NCBI GenBank assembly: GCA_035552735.1
Contig: DASZKX010000033.1
Coordinates: 1 to 18,286, forward strand
Direction of reading: 5' to 3'
Source of the DNA: VAZQ01 sp035552735
Lineage (GTDB): Bacteria > Pseudomonadota > Alphaproteobacteria > Rhizobiales > Xanthobacteraceae
Length of the DNA: 18,286 nucleotides
The notes under the pieces are model-generated. The model saw nothing but the letters and a program-made list of their open reading frames with translations. It did not search any database and was not told where the DNA came from. The position numbers were made by a program, and so were the translations under genes. This document shows positions 1-7,395 of this stretch, one piece after another (the first letter of the stretch is position 1; every line of letters begins with the position of its first letter).

Positions 1-186
1 GCCGGCGACGTGCTCAACCTGCCGACCCGGCGCGACGGCATCGTCGTGCAGCATTTCAACGACAACCCCGGTGAGCCGGCGGCGTTTCTCGCCGTGGAGC
101 CCAACCTGTTCGCCGCCACCAGCGTCGACCGCGGCTGCGGCTTCGAGCTGATGGAGCCTTCGCCCGAGTATCAGCCCATATCTTGA
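1..186 (+). CDS. cupin-domain protein, C-terminal fragment
   Basis: The reading frame is open from the first base to a TGA at 184-186, so only the last 61 residues are in the window. The visible part contains a cupin second motif (AGDVLNLP, then QHFN). This aligns without gaps to the corresponding segment of the next gene (AGDLLLLP, then QHFN), so the two are neighbouring paralogs. The position that is a metal-ligand-type His in the next protein (H130) is Val here, so this cupin may bind metal differently or not at all. It lies 40 bp upstream of the second cupin and is probably in the same operon. The substrate is unknown. Some cupin pairs act on aromatic acids as dioxygenases, but nothing here proves that. 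Confidence 0.75.
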   Translation, partial: AGDVLNLPTRRDGIVVQHFNDNPGEPAAFLAVEPNLFAATSVDRGCGFELMEPSPEYQPIS

Positions 187-226
187 AGCGCAGGAAGCCT
201 TGAGAACGCGGAAGAGGAAACACCCG

Positions 227-745
227 ATGACCGAGACCGAGCGAACGCGCGAACGCGAGCGCGGCACTATCCCGCAGACGCCCTATGAGATCTTCATTCG
301 CAGCCGCAAGGAGTTTCTCGAGCGGCAGGATACCGGGCAGGTGGTGGTCAAGCCCTCCGACCGGGAGTTCTTCCTCACCCGGCAGGGCCGCCTGATGTAT
401 CATCTCAATCCCGAGATCCATAAAGATACGCCGCTGCAGGACTGGCGCGTGTTCTCGCATGATCTCAAGACCCAGTCCGGCAAGCACCGGCACCAGGGCG
501 GCCTCGTCATCTACGTGATCACCGGCAAGGGCTATTCGGTGGTCGACGGTGAGCGGGTCGATTGGCAGGCCGGCGATCTCCTGCTGCTGCCGATCAAGCC
601 GGGCGGGGTCGAGCACCAGCATTTCAACCTGCAGCCGGGGGCAGACTGCCGCTGGATCGCCTTCTCCTACATGCCGTTCTTCGATCACGTCGCCTCGGAA
701 TTCACCCAGACCGAGAATTCGCCCCTGTTCAACGCTGAGAATTGA
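227..745 (+). CDS. cupin-domain protein, 172 aa
   Basis: The ATG at 227 follows an AAGAGG ribosome site (212-217) with a 9-nt gap; an upstream in-frame TTG at 200 lacks such support. The protein is a single-domain cupin with a charged N-terminal tail (about residues 1-20). Cupin motif 1 is seen as GKHRHQGG (His87, His89) and motif 2 as GDLLLLP...EHQHFN (His130, His132). The Glu normally found in motif 1 after the second His is replaced by a hydrophobic residue, so the metal site, if any, is probably all-histidine. There is no signal peptide, so it is cytoplasmic. It sits between a paralogous cupin fragment and a periplasmic binding protein gene starting 37 bp downstream. The reaction is not known; oxygenase, isomerase or a sensory role are all possible. 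Confidence 0.85.
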   Translation: MTETERTRERERGTIPQTPYEIFIRSRKEFLERQDTGQVVVKPSDREFFLTRQGRLMYHLNPEIHKDTPLQDWRVFSHDLKTQSGKHRHQGGLVIYVITGKGYSVVDGERVDWQAGDLLLLPIKPGGVEHQHFNLQPGADCRWIAFSYMPFFDHVASEFTQTENSPLFNAEN

Positions 746-782
746 TCGCCACGACGGAGCATTTCACGACGGGCACGACGAG

Positions 783-1799
783 ATGGCACGCATTACATAC
801 ATTGGCTGTCTGCTCGCGAGCTTGCTCTGCGCCGTGCCGGCGCAGGCGCAGAGCGCGGCGGAGTTCTACAAGGGCAGGACCGTCTCCCTCATCATCCCGA
901 ATGCGCCGGGCGGCTCGTTCGATCTTTACGCGCGTCTGGTCGCCGACAATATCGGGCGCTTCATCCCGGGCCATCCCGCGATCGTGCCGCAGAACATGCC
1001 GGGGGCCGGCGGCATGCAGGCCGCCAACTATCTGACCTCCATCGCGGCGAAGGACGGCAGCGTGATGTCGGTGCTGGTTCCCAACATCACGCTGGCGCAG
1101 GTGCTGGGCGTGCAGGCGGTCGCCTACGATACCCGCAAGCTCAACTGGATCGGCCGCATCATCGCCACCACCTCCACGCTGTTCACCTGGCACACCTCCG
1201 CCACCAAGACGCTGGCCGACCTCAAGACCCGCGAGACCCTGATCGCCAGCACCGGACCGGTGACCCAGGCGGAGATCAATTCGACCTTGCTCAACGGCGT
1301 GGTGGGAACCAAATTCAAGCTGATCCGCGGCTACAAGGGCAGCGCCGAGGCGGCGCTCGCGGTCGAGCGCGGCGAGGCGGACGGCACCTTGATGCCGTGG
1401 GAGTTCCTCAAGGCCGCGCATGCGGACTGGATCGAGGACGGCAAGATAACCATCGTGGCCCGCTTCGTGCGCCGTCCGATCCCGGACCGCCCCGACGTGC
1501 CCTCGGTCTACGAGCTCGCGCAGACGCAAGAGCAGAGAAGCGTGCTGGGCCTGTTCCTCGGCTCCGACGAGATGGGCCATCCGATCGCGATGCCGCCCGG
1601 CGTGCCGCGAGAGCGGGTCGAGGCGGTGCGCCAGGCCCTCAACCAGATGGTGGAGGATCCTGCGTTCCTGGCGGATGCCGCCAAACGCAAGCTCGACCTG
1701 CTGCCCGGCCGCGCCGAGGAGCTCGAACGATCGGTGGCGGAGGTGTTCGAGGCGAGTCCGGCGGTGATCGAGATCGCGCGCAAGTATTACAAGCAGTAG
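783..1799 (+). CDS. Bug/TctC-family tripartite tricarboxylate-type substrate-binding protein
   Basis: This is a 338-aa periplasmic solute receptor. The ATG at 783 is chosen because it directly precedes a signal peptide (hydrophobic core about residues 7-19, likely cut after AQA at residue 22); the frame is open further upstream but that part is a shadow of the cupin gene. Family features are the start of the mature domain (FYKGRTVSLIIP), NAPGGSFDLYARL, the PGAGGMQAANYL loop, and a C-terminal region with the usual Bug pattern of a helix after PPGVPRERV. Bug proteins deliver carboxylates, aromatic acids or similar solutes to TctAB-type membrane permeases or act as sensors. No TctA or TctB gene is in the window, so it is an orphan here. 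It is 37 bp downstream of the second cupin and probably cotranscribed. It ends 21 bp from the convergent amidohydrolase gene with no clear terminator hairpin in between. Confidence 0.9.
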   Translation: MARITYIGCLLASLLCAVPAQAQSAAEFYKGRTVSLIIPNAPGGSFDLYARLVADNIGRFIPGHPAIVPQNMPGAGGMQAANYLTSIAAKDGSVMSVLVPNITLAQVLGVQAVAYDTRKLNWIGRIIATTSTLFTWHTSATKTLADLKTRETLIASTGPVTQAEINSTLLNGVVGTKFKLIRGYKGSAEAALAVERGEADGTLMPWEFLKAAHADWIEDGKITIVARFVRRPIPDRPDVPSVYELAQTQEQRSVLGLFLGSDEMGHPIAMPPGVPRERVEAVRQALNQMVEDPAFLADAAKRKLDLLPGRAEELERSVAEVFEASPAVIEIARKYYKQ

Positions 1800-1820
1800 C
1801 GGCTTGGGCTCGACCCACTC

Positions 1821-2756
1821 CTACGCCCACTGCAGGCGCTCGAGGATCGCGCGCCCCATGATCCAGTCCTTGTCGTCCTCCGACAGGAAATCCAGCTCCT
1901 GCGTGAAATGCGTCACGCGCTGGCGGTAGCTGGCCTTGGCGAACGAGTTGGTGACGTCGGTGCCCCAATAGCAGCGCCGCGGACCATAGGCGTCGAACAG
2001 GCGGCGGATGTGCGGGGTCATGTCGCGGAACGGGTAGGGCTCGGATGAAAACAGTGGGACCGATGACAGCTTCACCGACACGTTGGGATATTTCGCGAGC
2101 GCGGCCGCTTCCGCGATCGTGGCCGGCATCATGTTGTTCTTCATGGCGTCCGACGAGACGCCCATGTGGTCGATGATGAGAATGAGTTGCGGGTTGCGCT
2201 CCGCGATCGGCCCGAACAGCGCCAGCTGGCCGGTGGTGAGAAACATGACCGGAATGCCGGCTTTTGCGGCCTCCGGCCAGAACCAGTCCGCCGTCCCATC
2301 GGTCAGCCATTTGGCCTGCTGGTTGGCGACGTTGAGCCGGATGCCGAGCACGGCGGGCTGCTGCTTCCAGGTCGCCAGGCGGCGCGCCTCGCCCGGATTG
2401 TCGAGCGCGATATGGCCCATGGTGGCGAAGCGGCCGGGATAGCGGCGCGCCGCCTCCTGGCCGTAATCGACCCGTTCCCCTTCCAGGGTCGGCGGCACGA
2501 TGACCACCCGATCGACGCCGGCCGCGTCGATCATCGGCACCACCCGCTCGATGGTCATCGGCTCCGGCAGTTGCGGGCGGGTGCCGGGCACCCAGGGCCG
2601 GTCCGGCGTATTCGCTTTCCACATATGAATCTGCGAATCGACGATGACGCGCCGCGGCTTTTGCGCGGGCTGTGCCGCCAGCGGCTGCGCGCGCTGCGTC
2701 GCCAGCGCCAGGCCGGCAGCGAGCGTGCCGTTGAGAAAATGGCGGCGGGTCAACAT
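1821..2756 (-). CDS. amidohydrolase-2 family metal-dependent hydrolase with Tat signal
   Basis: This 311-aa protein starts with a twin-arginine signal (TRRHFLNG, then a hydrophobic stretch to about residue 28), so it is likely folded in the cytoplasm and exported. The mature part is a TIM-barrel of the amidohydrolase_2 (PF04909) type: VDSQIHMW (40-46) at the end of strand 1, IIDHMGV near 195-200 with His197, and YWGTDVTNSF with Asp267 as the likely catalytic Asp. The family usually has a DxHxH motif after strand 1; here the first His is Gln42, leaving only His44, which may alter metal binding. Such enzymes hydrolyse lactones or decarboxylate aromatic acids. It is the last gene of a leftward operon, 19 bp after the alpha/beta hydrolase. 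The substrate cannot be named. Confidence 0.88.
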   Translation of the reverse strand: MLTRRHFLNGTLAAGLALATQRAQPLAAQPAQKPRRVIVDSQIHMWKANTPDRPWVPGTRPQLPEPMTIERVVPMIDAAGVDRVVIVPPTLEGERVDYGQEAARRYPGRFATMGHIALDNPGEARRLATWKQQPAVLGIRLNVANQQAKWLTDGTADWFWPEAAKAGIPVMFLTTGQLALFGPIAERNPQLILIIDHMGVSSDAMKNNMMPATIAEAAALAKYPNVSVKLSSVPLFSSEPYPFRDMTPHIRRLFDAYGPRRCYWGTDVTNSFAKASYRQRVTHFTQELDFLSEDDKDWIMGRAILERLQWA

Positions 2757-2775
2757 GAGCGGAGTCCTCCTCGCG

Positions 2776-3678
2776 TCATCGGGTCAGGAACGGCACCGCC
2801 AGCCGGTGGAACAGCTCGGCCGCGTCCCATGGCACCAGGTGCTTGCAGCCCTCCGCGAAGTGCAGATCGAGTTGCGGGTAGCGCTCGTTCAGGAGCGTGG
2901 CTCGTTCCGCCGCGCGGGCGCGGTCCTCGCGGCCGTAGATCAGCAACAGCGGCATCTTGAGCTCGGTCAGGCGCTGCCACAGCGGCACCGCGCCCCCTCC
3001 CGTTCCCTCCCCCGCACGCGGGGGAGGGTTAGGGTGGGGGCCACCGCCCGCCTGCGCTTCCGCATGGCGCAGCACGAATTGCTCGAAGCAGCGCCCGATG
3101 CTGTTCTGGTGCCGCAGCTCGAGCTCCTCGGGCGTGATCAGCTCATGATGAAAGAGGTTGGCCTCGAGCAGCGCGCGGGTATCCGCCAGGCTCGGCTCCT
3201 GGCGCACCATGCGCTCCTCGAGCCGCGCTTGGGCTGCTTCGCCGCGCGCCCCGACCTTGCCGGCGGCGGTCTCGAGCGGCGGCAACAGGCTGCCGGTGCC
3301 CAGGATGATCACGTGCGAGACGCGCTGCGGATGCTCCAGCGCCAAGCTCACCACGGAGCTGCCTGCGGAGGAGTGGCCGATCAGCGCCGCCCGCTTCAAG
3401 CCCAGCGCATCCATGAAGCGCAGCACGAAGGTCTTGCGCGGCGCGGCGCTCGATCCGTCCGCCGCATCGCTCTTGCCGAAGCCCGGCAGGTCGACCGCGA
3501 TCGCCCGGATGCCGTGGCGCCCGAGCGCATGCAGGTTGCGGCGGAACACATCGGCCGACGAGCCGAGCGAGCTCCCGTGCAGCAGGATCGCCGGCACGCC
3601 GCTGCCCTCCTCGAGGTAGCGGATGCTGCAGCCATCGACCTTGACGAAGCGATCGTCAGTCCTCACCGCGATGTTCAT
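2776..3678 (-). CDS. alpha/beta hydrolase with a palindrome-encoded insertion
   Basis: This 300-aa alpha/beta-hydrolase-fold protein has no signal peptide. The oxyanion-side motif is LLHGSS (33-37). The nucleophile elbow is GHSSAG with Ser103 (Ala instead of Gly at the +2 position), followed by the acid Asp252 in YGREDR and His280 in GCKHLVPWD, so the triad looks complete. Overall it resembles the hydrolases that cleave C-C or ester bonds in aromatic degradation. Residues about 211-232, just before the strand leading to the catalytic Asp, are Gly/Pro-rich (PHPNPPPRAGEG and flanks) and are encoded by a REP-like inverted repeat. This is an insertion in the cap-to-core linker that keeps the frame. 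The gene starts 21 bp after the YCII gene and is followed 19 bp later by the amidohydrolase, so the three form an operon. Confidence 0.9.
   Translation of the reverse strand: MNIAVRTDDRFVKVDGCSIRYLEEGSGVPAILLHGSSLGSSADVFRRNLHALGRHGIRAIAVDLPGFGKSDAADGSSAAPRKTFVLRFMDALGLKRAALIGHSSAGSSVVSLALEHPQRVSHVIILGTGSLLPPLETAAGKVGARGEAAQARLEERMVRQEPSLADTRALLEANLFHHELITPEELELRHQNSIGRCFEQFVLRHAEAQAGGGPHPNPPPRAGEGTGGGAVPLWQRLTELKMPLLLIYGREDRARAAERATLLNERYPQLDLHFAEGCKHLVPWDAAELFHRLAVPFLTR
2991..3045. repeat. REP-like palindromic element inside a coding sequence
   Basis: An 11-bp perfect inverted repeat (CCCTCCCCCGC at 3005-3015, its complement at 3018-3028) has a 2-nt loop and G/C-run flanks on both sides (CCCCCTCCC and GGGTGGGGG). 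Read on the minus strand it encodes the Pro/Gly-rich stretch at residues 211-232 of the alpha/beta hydrolase. The look of the element, with its gcgggggagggt-type arms, matches dispersed palindromic repeats common in GC-rich proteobacterial genomes. That it is a copy of a genome-wide family is inference. Confidence 0.75.
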
Positions 3679-3699
3679 GTGTGGTTTCCTTTCTCTCGT

Positions 3700-4023
3700 T
3701 CACTGCCCGGCGACGCGTTGCCAGGGCAGCAGCTTGAGGCGGCGCACCCCGTTCGCGATGTAGGGCTCGCGGTTGGCGATGGCCTCGGCCTCGTCGCGGG
3801 TCGCCGCCCGAAAGATGATCATGCCGGTGCCGAAACGGTTGCCGGCATCGTCGAGGAACGGTCCGGCCCCGACCAGCATCCCCTTGGCCTCGAGCTCGTG
3901 GATGAAGTCGTGATGGCGGGCGGTGAGCTCCTCCTTGCTGAGCGCGATCCGGGGCGGCGGATCGATCACCTCGTTGTTGATCACCCAGCATTGCTCGCGC
4001 TGGCGCTCGGTTGCTTGGCTCAC
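3700..4023 (-). CDS. YCII-related domain protein, 107 aa
   Basis: This small cytoplasmic protein belongs to the YCII (PF03795) fold, related to muconolactone-isomerase-like and dye-peroxidase-like ferredoxin folds. Recognisable parts are RHHDFIHELEAKGMLVGAGPF (His pair and the Gly-rich turn), then GTGMIIFRA, TRDEAEAIANREPYIANGV and a C-terminal RLKLLPW strand. The GTG at 4023 is chosen as start because a strong GGGAGGG ribosome site lies 7 nt upstream on the minus strand; the in-frame ATG at 4134 would add 37 residues that do not look like the family. It is the first gene of the leftward operon with the alpha/beta hydrolase and amidohydrolase. YCII proteins in catabolic operons often assist lactone or enol chemistry, but a specific role is not shown here. 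Confidence 0.85.
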   Translation of the reverse strand: MSQATERQREQCWVINNEVIDPPPRIALSKEELTARHHDFIHELEAKGMLVGAGPFLDDAGNRFGTGMIIFRAATRDEAEAIANREPYIANGVRRLKLLPWQRVAGQ

Positions 4024-4323
4024 GCTTCTTCCCTCCCGGTCTTCGGATGATCGGCCCGCTGGCGCGGGCGCTACGTCGCCCACCATTGGTGATGGTGCCG
4101 CCGCCTTCGTCATGACAGCATAGCAAATCCGCAAATGCAGCGTCCGTAAAGCCTGGCCGCTTGCGCCGGCGCCGGGTTCGAAAATACCAAAAAATCAATG
4201 AGCTAGCGCGGCCTTTTCATTCGATCCGTGCGGTCCGTGGTCGCGGGGGCGCCGGTGGCGCGCTTGTTGCACTGTTCCGGCCCGACAGGGTGCCGAGAAG
4301 CGGGCAGCCGAAAAGGAGCGCAA
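4024..4323. other. divergent intergenic region
   Basis: These 300 bp separate the leftward YCII operon from the rightward DUF2147 gene and should hold promoters for both. I see an inverted repeat at 4081-4097, an A-rich stretch at about 4180-4200, and the AAAGGAG ribosome site at 4311-4317. I could not pick convincing -35/-10 boxes on either strand. No coding region here is believable: the open frames lack family resemblance or are extensions of the flanking genes. Confidence 0.5.
4081..4097. promoter_or_regulatory. possible operator: 6-bp inverted repeat
   Basis: CACCAT (4081-4086) and ATGGTG (4092-4097) form an inverted repeat around a 5-bp spacer, 58-74 bp upstream of the GTG start of the YCII operon. 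The size and position suit a dimeric repressor or activator of the catabolic operon. No regulator gene is in the window, and a 6-bp arm can arise by chance. Confidence 0.3.
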
Positions 4324-4839
4324 ATGCGTCTGCGGATTCTGGTCGCGGGCGGCTTGGTTTGGGCATACGCGGCGTCTGCGGCCGCGTCCGCCGCAACCGC
4401 CGATCTCAAAGGCGTCTGGCGGGTCGAGGACCAGACCGGCGAGATCGAGATCGCGGACTGCACCGGCTTGCTTTGGGGCATCGTGGTCTGGGAGCGCACC
4501 CCCGGCCGCGACACCGAGAATCCGGACCCCGCCTTGCGCGGCCGCCCGACGCTCGGCATGCCCATCCTGCTCGGCATGCGGCCGGTCGTGGAGCCGCATG
4601 CCGAGGGGCCGCAGACGATCTGGCGCGGTCAGATCTACAATTCCCGGAACGGAAAGACCTACGACGCCAGCATCAAGCCGGTCGATGCCGATACGCTGCA
4701 TCTGGAAGGCTGCGTTCTGGGCGGCTTGTTCTGCGGCGGGCAGAACTGGACCCGCGTCAAGCCGCCCACGGTCGCGCCGCCGGCGATTGCCGGCGATGTC
4801 TGCTCACGAATCTCCGATCTCGCGCGGCGGCCCCATTAG
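4324..4839 (+). CDS. secreted DUF2147 family protein, 171 aa
   Basis: The ATG at 4324 follows AAAGGAG with about 6 nt spacing and starts a signal peptide (hydrophobic residues about 5-24, cut near ASA). The mature protein matches the DUF2147 (PF09917) pattern: LKGVWRVED, an acidic strand EIEIADCTGLLWGIVVW, NPDPALRGRPTLGMPIL, IWRGQIYNSRNGKTYDASI, LHLEGCVLGGLFCGGQNWTRV. It contains paired cysteines typical of a periplasmic lipocalin-like beta-barrel. The biochemical role of DUF2147 is unknown. The last 12 codons (to 4839) overlap the end of hpnN on the opposite strand by 36 bp, so the C-terminal tail DVCSRISDLARRPH is probably not conserved. Confidence 0.88.
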   Translation: MRLRILVAGGLVWAYAASAAASAATADLKGVWRVEDQTGEIEIADCTGLLWGIVVWERTPGRDTENPDPALRGRPTLGMPILLGMRPVVEPHAEGPQTIWRGQIYNSRNGKTYDASIKPVDADTLHLEGCVLGGLFCGGQNWTRVKPPTVAPPAIAGDVCSRISDLARRPH

Positions 4840-7395
4840 GACGGGCTGGAACAGCACCGCCGCCGCCAGCGTGCAGGCGAGCGACAGCGCCAGCAGCTTG
4901 CCCATGCTGGAGGTGCCCGGGTGGCTCGACAGCCACAGGCTGCCGAACGCGGTCGCGGTCGTCATGGCGCTGAAGATGACGGCGCGGGTGAGGCTCGACT
5001 GCAGGAGCCCGGTCTGCCCGGACCGCCAGGCCGTGATGTAGTAGATCTTGAACGCCACCCCGACCCCCAGGAGCAGCGGCAGCGCGATGATGTTGGCGAA
5101 GTTGAGCGGCATCCCGATCACCACGCACAGCTCGAGCGTCACCATCCCGGCCACCAGCAGCGGAATGAGCGTCAGCAACACGTCGGTGAACCGTCGCAGC
5201 ACGATCCACAGCAAGAAGGCGATCGAGGCGAGCGCCCAGCCGCCGGCCTGGATGAAGGCGCGGATGACGGTGTTGCCGGATTCCAGGATCGAGATCGGGC
5301 CGCCGGTCGCCTGTGGCTCGACCGCGAGCACGCCGCGGGCGAATTGGCGCAGCACCTCGTTGTCGTTGGGATCGCCCTTGGGATAGACCTCGAGCCGCGC
5401 GCGGCCGTCGGGCTTGAGCCACTGCGCGGTCAGGTCGGCGGGCAGCGTCATGTCGGTGATCGGCTCCGCCTGCAGCGAGGTCCGCAATCCGTCGAGCCCG
5501 ATCTCGAGCGGCGCGACGAACACGTCTTGCGCGTTCGCCCGCGTGGCCGGGTCGGCTTTGGCGAGCCGCGTCAGCGCATCCGCCAGGCGCTTGGCCGCCA
5601 CCGCGCCCGGCCCGTTCTGGCTGCCGATGACTTGGCTCAGGGTATCGGCCCCGCTTTGCAACGCGGTCACGCTTTCGGCGTCGGTTGGTGCCGGGCGTGG
5701 CGTCTGCGCCAGCGCCGGGCCGAGCGCCTTGGCGGCCTTCCCGATCGCCTCGAGCTTCTGCGGCTGATCGTCCGGCACGAAGCTCTCGATGGTCATGACG
5801 TGCGAGACCTCGGGCAGCTTGCTGATTCGGTCGGCCTCCTGCTTGGCGTCCGCGAGCGAAGGCGCCAGCACCTCGATCGTGCTGGCGCCGGTCGCCGGAT
5901 CGCTGCGCAGATCGAGATAAGTGGCGATCGATTCGACCTTGGGGCTGTTGAGATTGATCGGGTTGAAGTCGAACCGCAGATGGTAGAGGAGCGGCAGCCC
6001 GCCCAGCACCACGATGGCGGTGCCGACAATGATGCTGATGCGGTGCCGCTCCATGAAGCGATCGACCGGGGCGAGCGCCGCATAGCCGAGCGGCTCCTTC
6101 TCGCCGGGCGGATTGAGCACCTTGAGCAATGCCGGGAGCAGCGTGATTGTGCTCAGATACGCGATGAGCATGCCGACGCCGGCGATCTGGCCGAGCTCGG
6201 AGACGCCGCGATAATCGGTCGGCAGGAACGACAGGAAGCCGGCCGCGGTCGCGGTCGCCGCCAGCGTGAGCGGCACGCCCAGATGCTTGGCCGCGTTGGC
6301 GAGCGCGATGCGCAGGTTGTTGATCTCGTAGCGTTCGGCCCGGTAGCGCACGCTGAACTGGATGCCGAAATCGACTCCGATGCCCACGAACAGCACCGCG
6401 AACGCGATCGAGATCGGATTGAGCGCGCCCACCATCCGCAATCCGATCGCCGCCGTGATGGCGAGCCCCATGAAGATGCTGATGAACACCGCCAGGATGA
6501 TCTTGGGAGACTTGAGGGCCAGCCATAGTATGGTGAGCACCACGATGATGGTGCCGAGCGCGTTCTCGGCCGCATGGTCCTTGAGGGTGGCGAATTCCTC
6601 GTCCTGGATCGGGATCGCGCCGGTGAGCCGCAGGCGCGCATGATATTGCGTGTCGAGATGCAGGTCGGCGGCCGCCTGCCGGATCGCGTCGGTCGCCTTC
6701 TTGCCGGGCTCGAGCGCGCCGTAGTCGAGCACCGGGCTCACCTCGATGAATCGGCGCAGGTCGTTGGGGGTCGGCGCCTTCTTGTTCACCAGCTCGCGCC
6801 AGGAAAAGCTCGCCGGCCGTCCCGCCAGCTCGTCCTCGATGGGCTGCGCGAACATGGTCAGCGGACGCACCATGTCGTCGAGGGTGAATTTCTGCGCCGT
6901 GATGCCTTGCAGCGAGAAGGAGAGCGCCTGGATCAGCCCGCGCCACGACGGGTCCGCCACCAGCACCTGCACCAGCGGCTGTGACTCCGCCAACGCCCCG
7001 ACGGTGTCGGCCACTTGGTCGGCCGGCAGGAATAAAAGCCCATTGCGGGCGAAAAACGGATTCTCGCTCAGCTCCTGGACGGAGGGGAACAAGGCCGGAT
7101 CGGCCGCCAGCTTCTGGGTCAACGCCCGGCTGGCCGCGGTCGCCCGTTCCGAGGTCGCGGCATCCACGACTGCAAGAATTTTTTCGTGATTTCCCTGGAA
7201 AGCATCAACAAAGGCAAGCTCTCGTTGGCGCCAGGGCAGGTCTGGAGAGATTAACTGGTTAACGTTTGTATTAATGGCGAAATTGCGGACCGCGTAGATG
7301 CCTGAAAAAACAGACAAAAACAGTGCAATGACGATTACGACCCAAGCATAGTGCGTGCAAATATTAACAAGTGCGGCAAGTTTAGCTTTTAGCAT
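4804..7395 (-). CDS. hpnN: HpnN, hopanoid RND-family transporter
   Basis: This 863-aa inner-membrane protein of the RND/MMPL superfamily is the hopanoid transporter. In Rhodopseudomonas HpnN is required to move hopanoids to the outer membrane. TM1 is near residues 17-38, followed by the conserved FAINTNVNQLISPDLPW and a periplasmic domain (about 50-280). A first bundle of membrane helices runs about 285-460 with the GVDFGIQFSVRYRAE motif near 340. A second periplasmic domain (about 465-690) and a second helix bundle (about 700-850) follow, giving the usual duplicated architecture and length. The ATG at 7395 is chosen because GGAGAAAG precedes it; a GTG at 7413 would add six residues. Its first ~75 codons are clearly richer in A/T than the rest. 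It is divergent from dxs, and its last 36 bp overlap the DUF2147 gene. Confidence 0.93.
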   Translation of the reverse strand: MLKAKLAALVNICTHYAWVVIVIALFLSVFSGIYAVRNFAINTNVNQLISPDLPWRQRELAFVDAFQGNHEKILAVVDAATSERATAASRALTQKLAADPALFPSVQELSENPFFARNGLLFLPADQVADTVGALAESQPLVQVLVADPSWRGLIQALSFSLQGITAQKFTLDDMVRPLTMFAQPIEDELAGRPASFSWRELVNKKAPTPNDLRRFIEVSPVLDYGALEPGKKATDAIRQAAADLHLDTQYHARLRLTGAIPIQDEEFATLKDHAAENALGTIIVVLTILWLALKSPKIILAVFISIFMGLAITAAIGLRMVGALNPISIAFAVLFVGIGVDFGIQFSVRYRAERYEINNLRIALANAAKHLGVPLTLAATATAAGFLSFLPTDYRGVSELGQIAGVGMLIAYLSTITLLPALLKVLNPPGEKEPLGYAALAPVDRFMERHRISIIVGTAIVVLGGLPLLYHLRFDFNPINLNSPKVESIATYLDLRSDPATGASTIEVLAPSLADAKQEADRISKLPEVSHVMTIESFVPDDQPQKLEAIGKAAKALGPALAQTPRPAPTDAESVTALQSGADTLSQVIGSQNGPGAVAAKRLADALTRLAKADPATRANAQDVFVAPLEIGLDGLRTSLQAEPITDMTLPADLTAQWLKPDGRARLEVYPKGDPNDNEVLRQFARGVLAVEPQATGGPISILESGNTVIRAFIQAGGWALASIAFLLWIVLRRFTDVLLTLIPLLVAGMVTLELCVVIGMPLNFANIIALPLLLGVGVAFKIYYITAWRSGQTGLLQSSLTRAVIFSAMTTATAFGSLWLSSHPGTSSMGKLLALSLACTLAAAVLFQPVLMGPPREIGDS

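Noticed and set aside
4757..6946. Very long alternative frame on the minus strand within hpnN
   Set aside because: It overlaps hpnN in another frame, is Arg/Gly/Ala-rich and has no family motifs; such shadows are expected in GC-rich DNA.
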